Assembly: GCA_001051155.2 (NCBI GenBank)
Contig: JYIP02000004.1
Coordinates: forward strand, 373,576 to 437,575
From: Chrysoporthe austroafricana
Lineage: Eukaryota; Ascomycota; Sordariomycetes; Diaporthales; Cryphonectriaceae
Direction: 5' to 3'
Length of the DNA: 64,000 nt
Position numbers and translations under genes: made by a program. Every line of letters starts with the position of its first letter. Positions within the stretch are counted from its first letter, which is position 1. Of this stretch, positions 32,460-43,040 are shown in pieces. The notes beneath the pieces are model-generated. The model saw nothing but the letters and a program-made list of their open reading frames with translations. It did not search any database and had not been told where the DNA came from.

Positions 32460-33504
32460 CGTCCAGGCCAGGCCAGGGCGCACGCGGTGGCGGGTTGGAC
32501 GGGCGTCAGACCAGCCAGCCCAGCTGGGTGGGACGGACGTCGAAGCCCGGCGTCGAATCGGCACACAAGGATACACGTGTATAACCAGGGGAACGACTCG
32601 ACCACCTGCAGGGCGACGCCGCCGCACATGCCCGGTTGGGCGGCCTGCGTCTGCTGGCACGTCTTCCTGCTGCCAGATCCGGCTAGGCCATGGAACGCTG
32701 GGGACGCGCTGGATGCGACGTGCGACGGCAGCCATCGCTTTCCGGCGCCTGACGCCTGCGGTTCCGGGACGACGGCGGCCTCATGCCCTGGCCTCCCTCT
32801 CTCGCGCTCTACTCAGTATGTCCCGACGCCACCCGGACCCAGCGAGGGTTTGCGCGTGCGCGCGCGCGTGTGTATGAGGGAGTCCCATCCCGCTTCTGGC
32901 AGCAGCTGAGGCACGAATAGCCGCCTCCCCCAGCCGACCTGCCGAGAAGGACGAAGGACGCATGTGGCCAGCGCCGGGTCGACTGACGGCGCGGCGACCG
33001 CTGGGCCTCGCCTCGCCACGCGCTGCGGCACGGCAGAGCTCGTCACAACTCAGGAGTGACAGGGCCTGTCGGGTGCATATGTACATGTACGTGAGAGGAT
33101 TGACTCACTTCACTCCTCGTGTCTGCGAGATCACGCCGCCCGCACGGCTCAGCCCGGGAGGTGGTCACGATTTCCACCTACCGATACTGTGATCTGTCCT
33201 CGGTGCCCTCCGACTGGTCCAAACATAGGCTTTAGGAGATTATATATTCTTGACCCTGTCTATATACCATCCGAGACCCCTGAACGGAAGCGTTTCAAGG
33301 TGTCCCGGTCGATCTATGGGAACGTCACAACGCACGCTAGGGTATATAGGGAAAAAAAATAAAAACAAAAATAAAAAAAATACGACGCTACAGTGGAACC
33401 TCATGATCATCCTGGATGACCAGCATCCAAGTTCCGAGCCCTGAGAGCGGCCACTGTCCGGTCGCCTCTCCAACCACCGCCGGCAGTATGCTCGCTCCTT
33501 TTCC
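31689..33504. other. Intergenic region with simple-sequence repeats
   Basis: About 1.8 kb contains the promoter of the minus-strand rhodopsin-like gene and the 3' flank of the GH128 gene. It includes an ACGC tetranucleotide run at about 32430-32461 and a GC-alternating tract near 32856-32873. Frames here are numerous but overlapping and repetitive, with no recognisable protein. Confidence 0.45.
32430..32461. repeat. CACG tetranucleotide microsatellite
   Basis: Eight tandem ACGC/CACG units lie in the spacer between the rhodopsin-like and GH128 genes. Confidence 0.85.
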
Positions 33505-34503
33505 TCACCACGCACCCAGGACCAGGGCCGCCACCACCGCCACGACGGCCGCGGCCGCAGAGACGTGCACACCACCGGCCGCGGCGCCCTTCATCCCGGC
33601 CTTGAAGCCCGCCTCTTTGCCGCCGAGGTACAGCGCGCCGACGTCGGTCAGCGCGCCCTCGCCGTTCAGCAGCGCGACGTTGCCGCCGGTGTAGCCGTCC
33701 CAGCTGCTGCTCTTGCGGTCGGCGCCGAACCACGCGTACGCCTGCACGTAGCCGAGGCCGTCGAGGTACGCCATGCTCTCGTTCAGCATGGCGGCGGTCT
33801 CGGCCTCGCCGGCCTGCGGCAGCGCCAGCTCGGTGACCCAGAAGGGGACGTCGGCGGACACGGCGCCGCTGGCCCCATTCACAACATAGAACTCGCGCAG
33901 CGTGCCGAGCCACGCCGCCAGCCCCGCGAAGTCGCCGTACCAGTGCAGCGCCACGAAGTCGGCCGGGCAGCCCGCGTCCGGCGCGAGCGCCCAGCACGAC
34001 GCGTTGAACTCGCGCAGCCACGCCAGCCCGGATGCCGACCCCGTCGTTGCCGGGTGCGACACGTTCCACGTGCGCCCGCCCGCCGCCGAAGCCGTGCGCA
34101 GCGGCGCGATGTCGGCGAGGTACGCGCGCGCCGCATCCGACGGCGATATGGCGCTGCCGCCCGACGACGTCGTGCCGTCCGGCTCGTTGAAGGTCAGCAG
34201 GTGCGTCGACGTCGCGGGCAGCGCGGCGATGGCGTCCATCACGGAGGCCGAGCTGGCGTCGTCGAGGCCGTGCAGCAGCGGCACGAACGGCAGCGAGATG
34301 CCCGCCACGGCGTCTGGTGACCAGTTGTAGTACCAGTCGATGGACGAGTTGGCCGAGAGCAGCAGGTCGTCGTCTGAGGCGTGCGTGTCGCCCAGGTAGG
34401 CGAGGCCGCGCTTCGAGCCGAGGGCCGACGACTGGGAGGACGCCGGCGCGACATAGGAGCTGGCGCTTAGTGCCCACACGGCCGAAGCTGCCGCTCGCCT
34501 CAT
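33505..34503 (-). CDS. GH128 endo-beta-1,3-glucanase, probably GPI-anchored
   Basis: This is an intronless 332-residue protein from the ATG at 34503. The frame is open further upstream, but this ATG starts a signal peptide (AVWALSASSYVAPASS). The catalytic core matches the fungal GH128 glycosyl-hydrolase family: LTFNEPDG with the presumed acid/base Glu107, DFVALHWYG, FWVTELALP with the presumed nucleophile Glu225, and AYAWFGAD. The C-terminus has small residues followed by a hydrophobic tail (AAAAVVAVVAALVLGAW), which fits a GPI-attachment signal. By family knowledge it cleaves beta-1,3-glucan, so a role in cell-wall remodelling is likely. A TATATA at 34627-34632 lies about 125 bases upstream. 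It sits beside the second GH3 gene, on the same strand. Confidence 0.88.
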   Translation of the reverse strand: MRRAAASAVWALSASSYVAPASSQSSALGSKRGLAYLGDTHASDDDLLLSANSSIDWYYNWSPDAVAGISLPFVPLLHGLDDASSASVMDAIAALPATSTHLLTFNEPDGTTSSGGSAISPSDAARAYLADIAPLRTASAAGGRTWNVSHPATTGSASGLAWLREFNASCWALAPDAGCPADFVALHWYGDFAGLAAWLGTLREFYVVNGASGAVSADVPFWVTELALPQAGEAETAAMLNESMAYLDGLGYVQAYAWFGADRKSSSWDGYTGGNVALLNGEGALTDVGALYLGGKEAGFKAGMKGAAAGGVHVSAAAAVVAVVAALVLGAW

Positions 34504-35790
34504 CTTATTGGGAGAGCCGGAGGAGGAGTAGTAGTAGTAGTGAGTGGGTGTAGGCTTTAGGCTAGAGGGACGGTCTGCGAGAGGAGGATAGGACGGGCGC
34601 GTAGCGAGACGTGAGCTCTCTTCACGTATATACAAAAATCTCTCGTTCAGCCTGGTGATTGGGATAAGTCTATTCGAAACGATGACAGCTCTGGACAGCC
34701 TGGTACCATCCCCATTGTAAGGCTGAACGCTGAACGAAGTATCAAGGCTGGTATGCATATAACATCTACAGTTCGTAGGGGTCCTCGCCGACATGGGTGG
34801 CCATTGGGTGACGTCACTCGACTTACACGCCGGTGAGGCGCCTATTTACTAAGTGGGCGGTCCAGGGTCGCCGCCAAGTTGGCCAACGGACGACTGCCAC
34901 AACGAGGAACCAGGTCCACCACTCAGGGCCAGAGGCTGAGGCTCCAGGCCATTGGCGCTCGCCCTGTCGCATCGCTAGAGCTGCGCCTCGGGCAGGTTTC
35001 AGGGCCTGATGACGGAGTCGTGGGTTCGCGCCAGGGCGTCTGTCAGGCACTGCTGCATGCAGGCCAAGGTCTCAACGTGGGCATCAAGAACGGGGCCAAG
35101 ATGAGATCCAGCAGGGGGCGCAGTGAGTTGGGAATAGTGGACATGACATCTGGTTGTGTGCACAAGTGGGCTGGAAAGGAGCCGGTATCAGACATGCTGG
35201 CTGTCGCAGCTCTTGTTGAAAGTAACACCAGGTAGGACTCATCTCTGGGCTATATATACACACTGCAAATGGATGCCGGCCTCACACACTCACTGAGACT
35301 TTGAGTTCAAAATGGTCAGGAATACAACAGTCTCAAGGTTCAATCGAATTGAAGTGAAGTGGTTAGAAATAATTATAGAGAAACAAAAGCAAAAAAGATA
35401 CGCCAGCCGTCCCACAATTCGACAAGCCCAACAGAGATCCCAGCCTACTCGACATTGGTGTTCTGCTTAACACCCTTACGCTGATAGGCGCTTCAGAATA
35501 TGCATAATGCATCAACATGCGCACAGCTTGAAGTCCCTCAGCGTCTTTCATCCGAAGAAATTGTTGAGAAGCCCAGGCTCTTTTACTTGTCACCTACGAG
35601 CGTAGGCAGCTGGCCGCTATTAGCTTAACCAGGTCTCCAACAACCTTCCGTTAGACTTGGATCAAACCAAGTAGCTGTGATTACGATTCTTGATTATTTT
35701 TTGCATTATCAATCTAACATTAGCCCACATTGCAATTACTAACTGACTAACAACATACCATGGCGCCCTGTCTAGTCCGCCCAGTCCGCA
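34504..35790. other. Intergenic region without a supported gene
   Basis: About 1.3 kb forms the GH128 upstream region and the 3' flank of the second GH3 gene. The right part (35230-35750) is AT-rich. Frames are short and uninformative. Confidence 0.45.
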
Positions 35791-38241
35791 TCACGAAATC
35801 GTAATCGTCCCGTTCAGCCTCAGATCTCTGCTGCTCGCCCCCGCCGACAGGCCATACTCGCCCCTGGCCAGCCGCCACTGCTGGGCGACGACGTCCCAGA
35901 CGCTCAGGTCCCGCCGCGTGAGCTCGAAGACGACCTGCCGCGCCTCCCCCGGCGCCAGCGGCCCGACGCGCCGGAACCCGCGCAGCTGGCGCACCGGCGT
36001 GTCCTCGACGGGGATGCTCACGTACAGCTGCGCGACCTCGGCGCCGGAGACGCCGCCCGCGTTCTCGACGGTGCACCGCGCCACCGCCACGACGTCCCAC
36101 AGCTCCGGGTGGCCGCCCTGGACGACCGCTACCGCCGCGTCCGGGTACTCGGCCGTGTCGTTGCCGCCGCCGACGAGCGCCGCCGAGAGGCCCGAGTACG
36201 CGAACGTCGTGTACGACAGGCCGTAGCCGAACTCGAACTGCGGCTCGATGCCCTCGCGGTCGAAGGCGCGGTAGTCGATGAAGACGCCCTCGGTGAAGTT
36301 GATGCTGGGGAAGTAGTCCCACGAGACGGTCGAGTTGAGCAGGGAGCCGTAGTCGGACTCGTTCTTGGCGATGGTGTAGGGCAGCCGGCCGCTTGGGTTG
36401 ATGTCGCCATAGAGCACCGAGACGATGCTGCGGCCCGTCTCTTGGCCCGGGAGGCCCGCGTACAGGACGGCGGTGACGTTGGGGTTGTCGATCCACTCGT
36501 CGACGACGCGAATGCCTGAGGATGTCTGTTAGACTTGGCTGCGGCCGAGAAAAGGAGGGAAGAGACGAGAAGCGAAAAGACCCACCGGCATTGTGGATGA
36601 CCACGATCGTGCTGGAGCAGGTTTTGGCGACATTGTTCACCAGGTTATCGCTGAAACCGTCCTTCAAGGTCGTCCTGTCAAAGGACTCGGACGCATACGA
36701 GTTTATGAAGACGATACAGTGCTCGGCGTTCGAGTATGCAGGCGTGGGCGCCTCGGACCAGAAATCCCACCGCAGCGTCCCCCGGTCCCGGGCGATGCGC
36801 TCCGAGATGGCCATGAACGGGTCGATCACGTACGACGGAGTGTTGCTGCCGGAGCCGCCACCTGTGATCTGGGTGCCGTTGAGCGTGTTCCAGCCGAAGT
36901 TGACCTCGTAGCCTCCGCCGAACCGCAGGTAGTTCTCCCACGGCGACGCCTTGACGGTCGCGTCGTACCCGTAGATGGCCAGGTAGCGAGGCTTCTTGAA
37001 GGGCAGGGTGCCGTTGACGTTCTTCACGAGGACCGTTCCGGCCGCGCCGATCTGGTGGATGAGCTCCGCGTGGTCGAACGACTGCGCGTCCACCGCGAAG
37101 TGCTTCTGGGTGCTGGTGTAGATGGACGGGGTGGGATACGAGTACTCCTGGTTCAGGAGGTGGAGGCTGGCGAGGACCCGCGTGGCCATATCGTCGAGCC
37201 GCGACGCGCTGACGGATCCGTTCTTGACAGCCTCCGTCAGGTTCGCCCCCCAGAAGCCCCCGTCGGGCATGACGAGGTCCAGCCCGGCGTTGGCCGAGGC
37301 GATGCCCGTGTGCTGGCCGCCCCAGTCGCTGACGACGAAGCCCTCGAAGCCGAGCTCCGTCTTCAGGACGCCGTTGAGGAGCTTCGAGTTCTGGCACGCG
37401 TACGACTGGTTCGCCCGGTTGTAGCCGCACAGCACGGCGCCCGCGCCCGCGCGCAGGGCGTCCATGAACGGGAACGCGTACAGCTCGTGCAGCGTGCGGT
37501 CGTCCACGTTCGAGCTCATGGCCTCGCCGGCCGTCGTCTCGGTGCGGCGGAACTCCTGCTCGTTGAACAGCCAGTGCTTCGGCGTCGCGATCACGCCCTG
37601 GTCCTGGATGCCCTTGGTGATGGCGCCCATGCCGATGCCAGCCAGGTACGGGTCGTTCGACAGACCCTCCCAGTTCCTCCCGCCGCGGGCCATGCGTCCC
37701 AGCGGGCCGGCGACAGGGCCGAGAGCGACGTTGATGCCCTTAGCGTAGTACTCTTCGCCGAGCGCCGCGCCATACTTGTACATCAGGTCTTGGTCGAAGG
37801 TCGCGGCGACGTGGATGCCGGCGGGGAACGACGACACGAACTCCTGGCCTCGGATGCCGTCGGGCGCATCGGACAGACACAGCGCCGGGATGCCGAGGCG
37901 CTCCACAGAGCCGGTGGTGCCGATACACTGGCCCGTGAAGCCGCGCGTGAGATTGCTCTTCTCCTCCAGGGTCATCTGGGCCACCAGCGCCTTGGCGAGC
38001 TTGTAGGCGGCCGCCCACTGTGTGCTCGAGGAGCCATTGCCGATAGCTATGGTTGTGTCAGTCCTGTCCTGCCTCCCCAGCGCGCGAGAGAAAGGGGGAG
38101 ATGGGATTTGGACGCACGACTTGGATACACAGGTGGGCTGAGACCGTAATAGGGCACCTCAGAGGGGGTCTCTGTCGTATTCGCCTGAGCGAACACCAGC
38201 CCGGCTTGTAGAGCTGCGGACAGGGCGGCGTGGACCTTCAT
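35791..38241 (-). CDS. Secreted GH3 beta-glucosidase (second copy)
   Basis: Minus-strand exons are 38241-38118, 38046-36586 and 36515-35791, giving 769 residues with GT-AG introns in phase. A signal peptide (LSAALQAGLVFAQA) is followed by the GH3 barrel with PKHWLFNEQE, the nucleophile motif VVSDWGGQHTG (Asp about 282), the C-terminal alpha/beta domain (TIVVIHNAG, GLPGQETGRSIVSVLYG), and a fibronectin-III-like end (RRDLSVWDVV). The first GH3 protein in the window is about 100 residues longer and has a different sequence at most positions, so the two are distant members rather than a recent tandem copy. A TATATAT box at 38329-38323 lies about 85 bases upstream. The likely role is extracellular release of glucose from beta-glucosides; the exact substrate is unknown. 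Confidence 0.94.
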
Positions 38242-39930
38242 CTTGTCGGACGAGGCGAGGGGGCGGTCAGAGCTACAGGACGAAATAGCTCCGGCCTTCC
38301 GAGCACCTGGTGCTGCCGCTGGATATATACATTTCTGGCCCTCTAGCGGTGTCGTTAGCAGAGCCGGTCACGAAGACAGTACACGGTCCACCTCACGTTT
38401 TCAGAAATCTCACCGGCCCGGGAGCACCTCTAGCACGCTGGTCCCACAGACCCGTCGCCATCACCTCACCATTAGTAGTGATCCCGCACTGCGGCGCCGC
38501 TCGAAGTATCGCCGAGAGACTATCGTACAGGTTAACACGCGGGGGGATGGGGAAGAAATGGGGTCGGCGGCGGGGACCCTATCTTGGCACAACGCTTAAG
38601 TGGGAACTCTATAGGAGCTTATGCTGTCCGCCCGGTCCTACGCTGCGGGGCACAGATATGAGCCTAAAGACGAGGCGAATCTGCACGACTCGGTCTGGCG
38701 TTCTCTGCCGGTCACTTGACCGGACGAAGTATCCCTCTTTTGCAGGCCATGCCGGCTCGCTTGATGTGATGACGGCTGGCGACCGGCCACGAAGAGGGGA
38801 GAACGAGGCGTCCTGTGTCGAGATCGTCTGTCATCTTGAGTCTCGGCGCTTCCCCGGACGATGCACATACGCGTTTGCGTGTTTTGCCGGTGAGCAATGG
38901 CGTGACGTCGTAATGAAGTTGCTTCATCGGATAATCTTCGGCAGATATGCCAACCCCCTCTTCTCTTTCTTGATTGTCCTTGCTATACCTAGCTCTTTTG
39001 GCTTGTAAGTGTTATTTCTCCTGTTCACTTTCGTGGTACTATTGCATCTTGCTCGATAGCAGTTGCAGGCGTTATCTGTGGCTGGAATTTCTTTACGACT
39101 CATCCTTCCCCATTATCATCCTACATTCTTTGCTCTGCGCCAGAAGCAGTGTCAACGTTTCCATGCCAACCACCAAGACTGGGGCAGTAGGCTCGCACAA
39201 CCTAAGCGTGCGCCAGAACAGACGAAGACGACCAGAACGAAGTCGATGTTGCGGGACGTCTGGCCAGACACCGTCCAGACGGGAGGGATAGGCAAAACGA
39301 GTGAAAGAAAGCAGGCTGTCGAGAGATTATCGTCCCGGCGGTGGCTGTCTATATTCGAGACTAACGTCGCGAGAATAACCGTACAGAAATACATACACAG
39401 TCAGAAAACCGACGTTTCGAGCATGCCTCGCATCTGGTCAGAAACGAGTTGAATGGGAAAACAACGCATGATGTTCCCTTTCGAATCTAGAGAGGCTTGG
39501 CTGGGGCCCTTCTACTTATAAGCAATGAATAGCGGGGGCCCGCAAGACAGCATGCCCCTGTACTGCTGACCACAGCACTCTTTTTCCAGGTTTCTCTAAA
39601 GTCAACAAAGGACATCTAAACTAGTAGCAAATTACCATCGGACTCATACCAGCGGAGTAGCATAAGCTTCGCCCGAGCCCTTGCGGGATTGGTTGCGAGG
39701 CCAGACTCATAGCTTATTACGGGCTGAATGATCGCAACGTCTAGAAATTTGAGAAGAGGGAGTGCAGGATCCTGCATGAGACATCAACACTAAACAAGTG
39801 AAAAAAATAGCTTATACAAGTAGGCCCCAACTAATTATCAAGCTGCATTCAGAAACACTTCTCTATCAACTCTAAAGAGCATAGTTAGCTGAAGTGCTGG
39901 CGATACTAAGCAGACATCGGTTTACTTTTC
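38242..39930. other. Intergenic region without a supported gene
   Basis: About 1.7 kb includes the TATA box of the second GH3 gene at 38323-38329. Several frames of up to 230 codons occur on the plus strand (38310-39008, 39063-39452) but show no recognisable motif and mixed third-position composition. I do not call them. The right end is AT-rich and is the 3' flank of the oxidoreductase gene. Confidence 0.4.
38323..38329 (-). promoter_or_regulatory. TATA box of the second GH3 gene
   Basis: TATATAT on the minus strand lies about 85 bases upstream of the ATG at 38241, a position usual for fungal secreted-enzyme genes. Confidence 0.55.
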
Positions 39931-41670
39931 TCAGAACCCCAAGTCAGTCAGGTCATGAAATCCCCCAACAAACTCGCTCTTCCTCGTGGGCACAGTAAAG
40001 CTCTCCCATTGCTGTCCTGCAAACTTGTCCGTAAAGGCCTGCTCGTCCACCACAGGCTCTTCGCCACCGGAATCCTCATCACTTTGTGCTGCAAGCGAGC
40101 CTTCCCCTTCCTCGAGCCCCGGCGTAGACGACACGGAGAACGCGGACAACACGGCGAAATTCTGCACGGCTCCGGGCTTATTCGACGGCTTGGGCTGCGG
40201 AAGTCCAACGCCCTGGGCCCAGTTGAAGAAGTTATCCTTGTCCCAGATTTTCTTGACACGCTGCAACTGACGCCGATTGTTGCCAAAGTACGCCTTCTCG
40301 GCCACCTCTCGTGGTAGTGCCGCGTCGGGGAAGTTGATGAAGGCGGCCCGCCTCATCATAGAGAACGGCCTCAGTTTCTGCTTGAACTCCTGCAGGAAAC
40401 CCCTCATATCCCTCTCCAGCCATTTACCCTCCCACTGAATCATGATATACGTGTGGTAGACACAATCGCGCCAGCGGAACGCCGTAGCCGAGCGCTGCTT
40501 CGCGCTTGCCTGTCCCCCCGAGTGGATCCATGTGAGTTGCAGCGTAGCAGTCTCTCCTTTGAACAGGCGTCTGAAAGCCTGCATCTCATCTATGATGATA
40601 GAGGTTATGCCCTCGATCCTGTCCCGGTTGTTCTTGAACACGAACGAGGCATATATCAAGTAGGTTCTCTCAGACGGGATGGCCCTGACCGTTTCCTCTG
40701 ACCACTGGCTCACGAGCGTCTCATGAAGAAAACGCGTGGACTTTTCTTGCATCGTTCGGCGCTTGAGCTGCTTCGCCAGCTCCTGCTGGTCGATATTTTG
40801 GTCAATCAGTTCGTCGAAGTCCTTCTTGTTGCCGTCGTAGTAGACAAGGAACCGCACTGCGATCTCGTCCTTCTCCTTGAGGTTGCACACCCAGGAGCTG
40901 TCAATGGTGGCTTGCTCCGGCCATTTGGCGGTATAGAACCGGTTCATCGTCTTCCTGAATCCCTTCATAGAGTCTGGCTTCGGCGCCCACATGTATAACC
41001 CAGAGACCACATCACCCCCCGGGCTCTTGAGCTTCTGGACGGCCAGCTTCATCTCGACCAGGACACCAAAGTTGCCGCCACCGGCGCCGCAAAGTGCCCA
41101 AAAGAGCTTGCCCTTGTCCGACTTTGGATCATCGGTGTCCTTGACAGTGACGATCTTCCCATCCGCAGTGACAATGGTAGCTTCCTTCAGCGTGTCGCAC
41201 CCCATTCCGAAGCTCCTGGTGAAGGGCCCGAGACCACCCCCAAGGATGAAACCGCTCACTCCCACTTTGGGACATCGACCGCCGTTTATGATGTAGCCAT
41301 CGTGACGCCCGTTGACCAATTCCTTGTATGCGTGGCCCCACTGTGCGCCACCCTGCAGGGTGACGGTTTTCGATGCCATGTCGAGTTTGACACCCCTCAT
41401 CCTCATAAGGTCCACCAAGATGCCTTTGTCGGCAGTGGAGAACCCCGCGAAGGAATGGCCACCATTCTTGATCGTAATTGGCATGTTCTGTCGTTTGGCT
41501 TCGGCGATAATGGCCTGAACATGAACCGCATTTTGAGGTTGGACGACACAATCAGGTCTTGTATAGCGGAATAGGAGGTTTGCGGTTGCGACAGAACGCT
41601 CGTATTCCACCTCTCCAATGTCAAACGCCGGAACTCCCTGGGATTTCAAGGAAGCAACGACAGGAGCCAT
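39931..41670 (-). CDS. BBE-type FAD-linked oxidoreductase
   Basis: This is an intronless 579-residue frame from the ATG at 41670. The FAD-binding PCMH fold is clear: NGGHSFAGF with His72, the usual site of 8-alpha-histidyl FAD linkage, and GGRCPKVGVSGFILGGGLG with Cys133, the usual second covalent site of bicovalent family members. A berberine-bridge-like C-terminal segment (FNWAQGV) follows. Unlike many relatives there is no signal peptide, so it may be cytosolic. An unusual acidic extension of about 80 residues (LEEGEGSLAAQSDEDSGGEE) follows the catalytic part. By family knowledge such enzymes oxidise alcohols, sugars or secondary metabolites with oxygen as acceptor. I see no biosynthetic cluster around it, so the substrate is unknown. 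Confidence 0.9.
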   Translation of the reverse strand: MAPVVASLKSQGVPAFDIGEVEYERSVATANLLFRYTRPDCVVQPQNAVHVQAIIAEAKRQNMPITIKNGGHSFAGFSTADKGILVDLMRMRGVKLDMASKTVTLQGGAQWGHAYKELVNGRHDGYIINGGRCPKVGVSGFILGGGLGPFTRSFGMGCDTLKEATIVTADGKIVTVKDTDDPKSDKGKLFWALCGAGGGNFGVLVEMKLAVQKLKSPGGDVVSGLYMWAPKPDSMKGFRKTMNRFYTAKWPEQATIDSSWVCNLKEKDEIAVRFLVYYDGNKKDFDELIDQNIDQQELAKQLKRRTMQEKSTRFLHETLVSQWSEETVRAIPSERTYLIYASFVFKNNRDRIEGITSIIIDEMQAFRRLFKGETATLQLTWIHSGGQASAKQRSATAFRWRDCVYHTYIMIQWEGKWLERDMRGFLQEFKQKLRPFSMMRRAAFINFPDAALPREVAEKAYFGNNRRQLQRVKKIWDKDNFFNWAQGVGLPQPKPSNKPGAVQNFAVLSAFSVSSTPGLEEGEGSLAAQSDEDSGGEEPVVDEQAFTDKFAGQQWESFTVPTRKSEFVGGFHDLTDLGF

Positions 41671-43040
41671 TATGTCAAGGAAGCATGAGGCCTTGTGGAG
41701 TGTCGAAGTCTGTGAAGTCTTGCTCTGGTCGCCTTAAGTATTAATTGCTGAAACGACGAGAGGCAAGCAAACCTAGCGACAGCTAATTCCAGCCGGCAAC
41801 TGCGTCTTCCTTGTTATTTTGCCTTTTCTAAGGCTCAGACCTAAAACCACGTCACCTACGTAGCACTAGAGTTGGAGAGAAAAAAAGAAGAAGAAGAAAA
41901 AAAAAAAGATCATCCACTCCAGTGGCCCTCTTCGTATGCAAGACCATGGCCGAACATGCAGCACGCAGCTCCAAAATAGCTTAAGTGTGTGGGACGTGGG
42001 GAGCTGAGGACCTGCCAGCGAGCACATCAGGCTCGACTACGCAACATGGAACCGTTCCAGCTGTTCCAGCTGAAAACCTCGTGCATATGAGCTTCGGTTA
42101 TCTCGCGTTGTGATCTTGCTCGTCAAAAATCTACGTGACATGATGCAATGGGAATTGTCGCTGAGCTAAGCCCTGGCTCTGACTGCAGCAAGCATAATTA
42201 TTGCCAACTCACCTAGAATCGGGCCCCGTACTTGGGAGCGGCTTTGATGATTCCGTTGGGATCGATCTGGAGAAAGGTCAGTTGACGTTGCCTTGTCTTC
42301 ATATTCACGCCCATTGACTGGTATGTGGTGGTAATTATTATTCTCATTGATTAATCACCCCACTCCAAATCCTTACCTACTACATTCGTCGATGGTGTCG
42401 TCGAGCCGCTGCTTCCGGATCGTCCTGCACCTCCAAACGGGGTAGAGTACGGGTCGCATTGCTGTCCTTACGGTTTTTGTGGCGCGAGGTGATTTGAAAA
42501 GCTGAGGCTCTAACCGTGTCTCTTGGGACTAGGCCAGGGTGCGACTTGCGTATCTCGGGTACTATAATTTCTTTCACAAGACGCCCAACAATTTACAAAA
42601 CCTCCCGTCAGGCATCGAATACTGCAAGCTGCCGTCACCAGCATAAGCAGACCACCCTAACCAGCTAAAAGAATACTGACCTATCAAAATTCATCGTTGA
42701 GAAAGGATCAGCTTTGTGCGGGGCAGGTGGATGCTAGACGATAAGGCTGGGGAATACTAGTTCACCAGCTGAAGAACAACTCATAGGTCGCATGGGGACG
42801 AGCAGTCTCTAGCGATATCAACAGCCGTGCGCGATGGAGGGTGGGTTGATACGGAAAGTGAGGCTGAAGAGAAGTAGTCGATGGCAGGTGGAAGATTTCC
42901 CTAAAATATGAGCGATTCTGAGTTCTCTTGAACCAGTCTAACTCCTTTCCCAGCACACCCTCCCTGCAGGTTCTCGCTTTAGAAAGAACTCGCAACCACA
43001 CATTTCTCGTCAATCTTTCCCCCTGGAACACAAATTCGGG
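41671..43040. other. Intergenic region without a supported gene
   Basis: About 1.4 kb separates the oxidoreductase and metallopeptidase starts, so both promoters lie here. It contains an A/G-rich simple tract at about 41879-41909. No TATA box or protein-like frame is convincing. Confidence 0.45.

Noticed and set aside
32170..32909. Overlapping frames of 140-235 codons in the CACG repeat region
   Set aside because: They are driven by a tetranucleotide repeat and low stop density in GC-rich sequence, with several overlapping on both strands and no recognisable domain.
36593..38149. 518-codon plus-strand open frame
   Set aside because: It lies antisense to the second GH3 gene, and its Arg/Val/Glu-rich composition is a mirror of a GC-biased gene.
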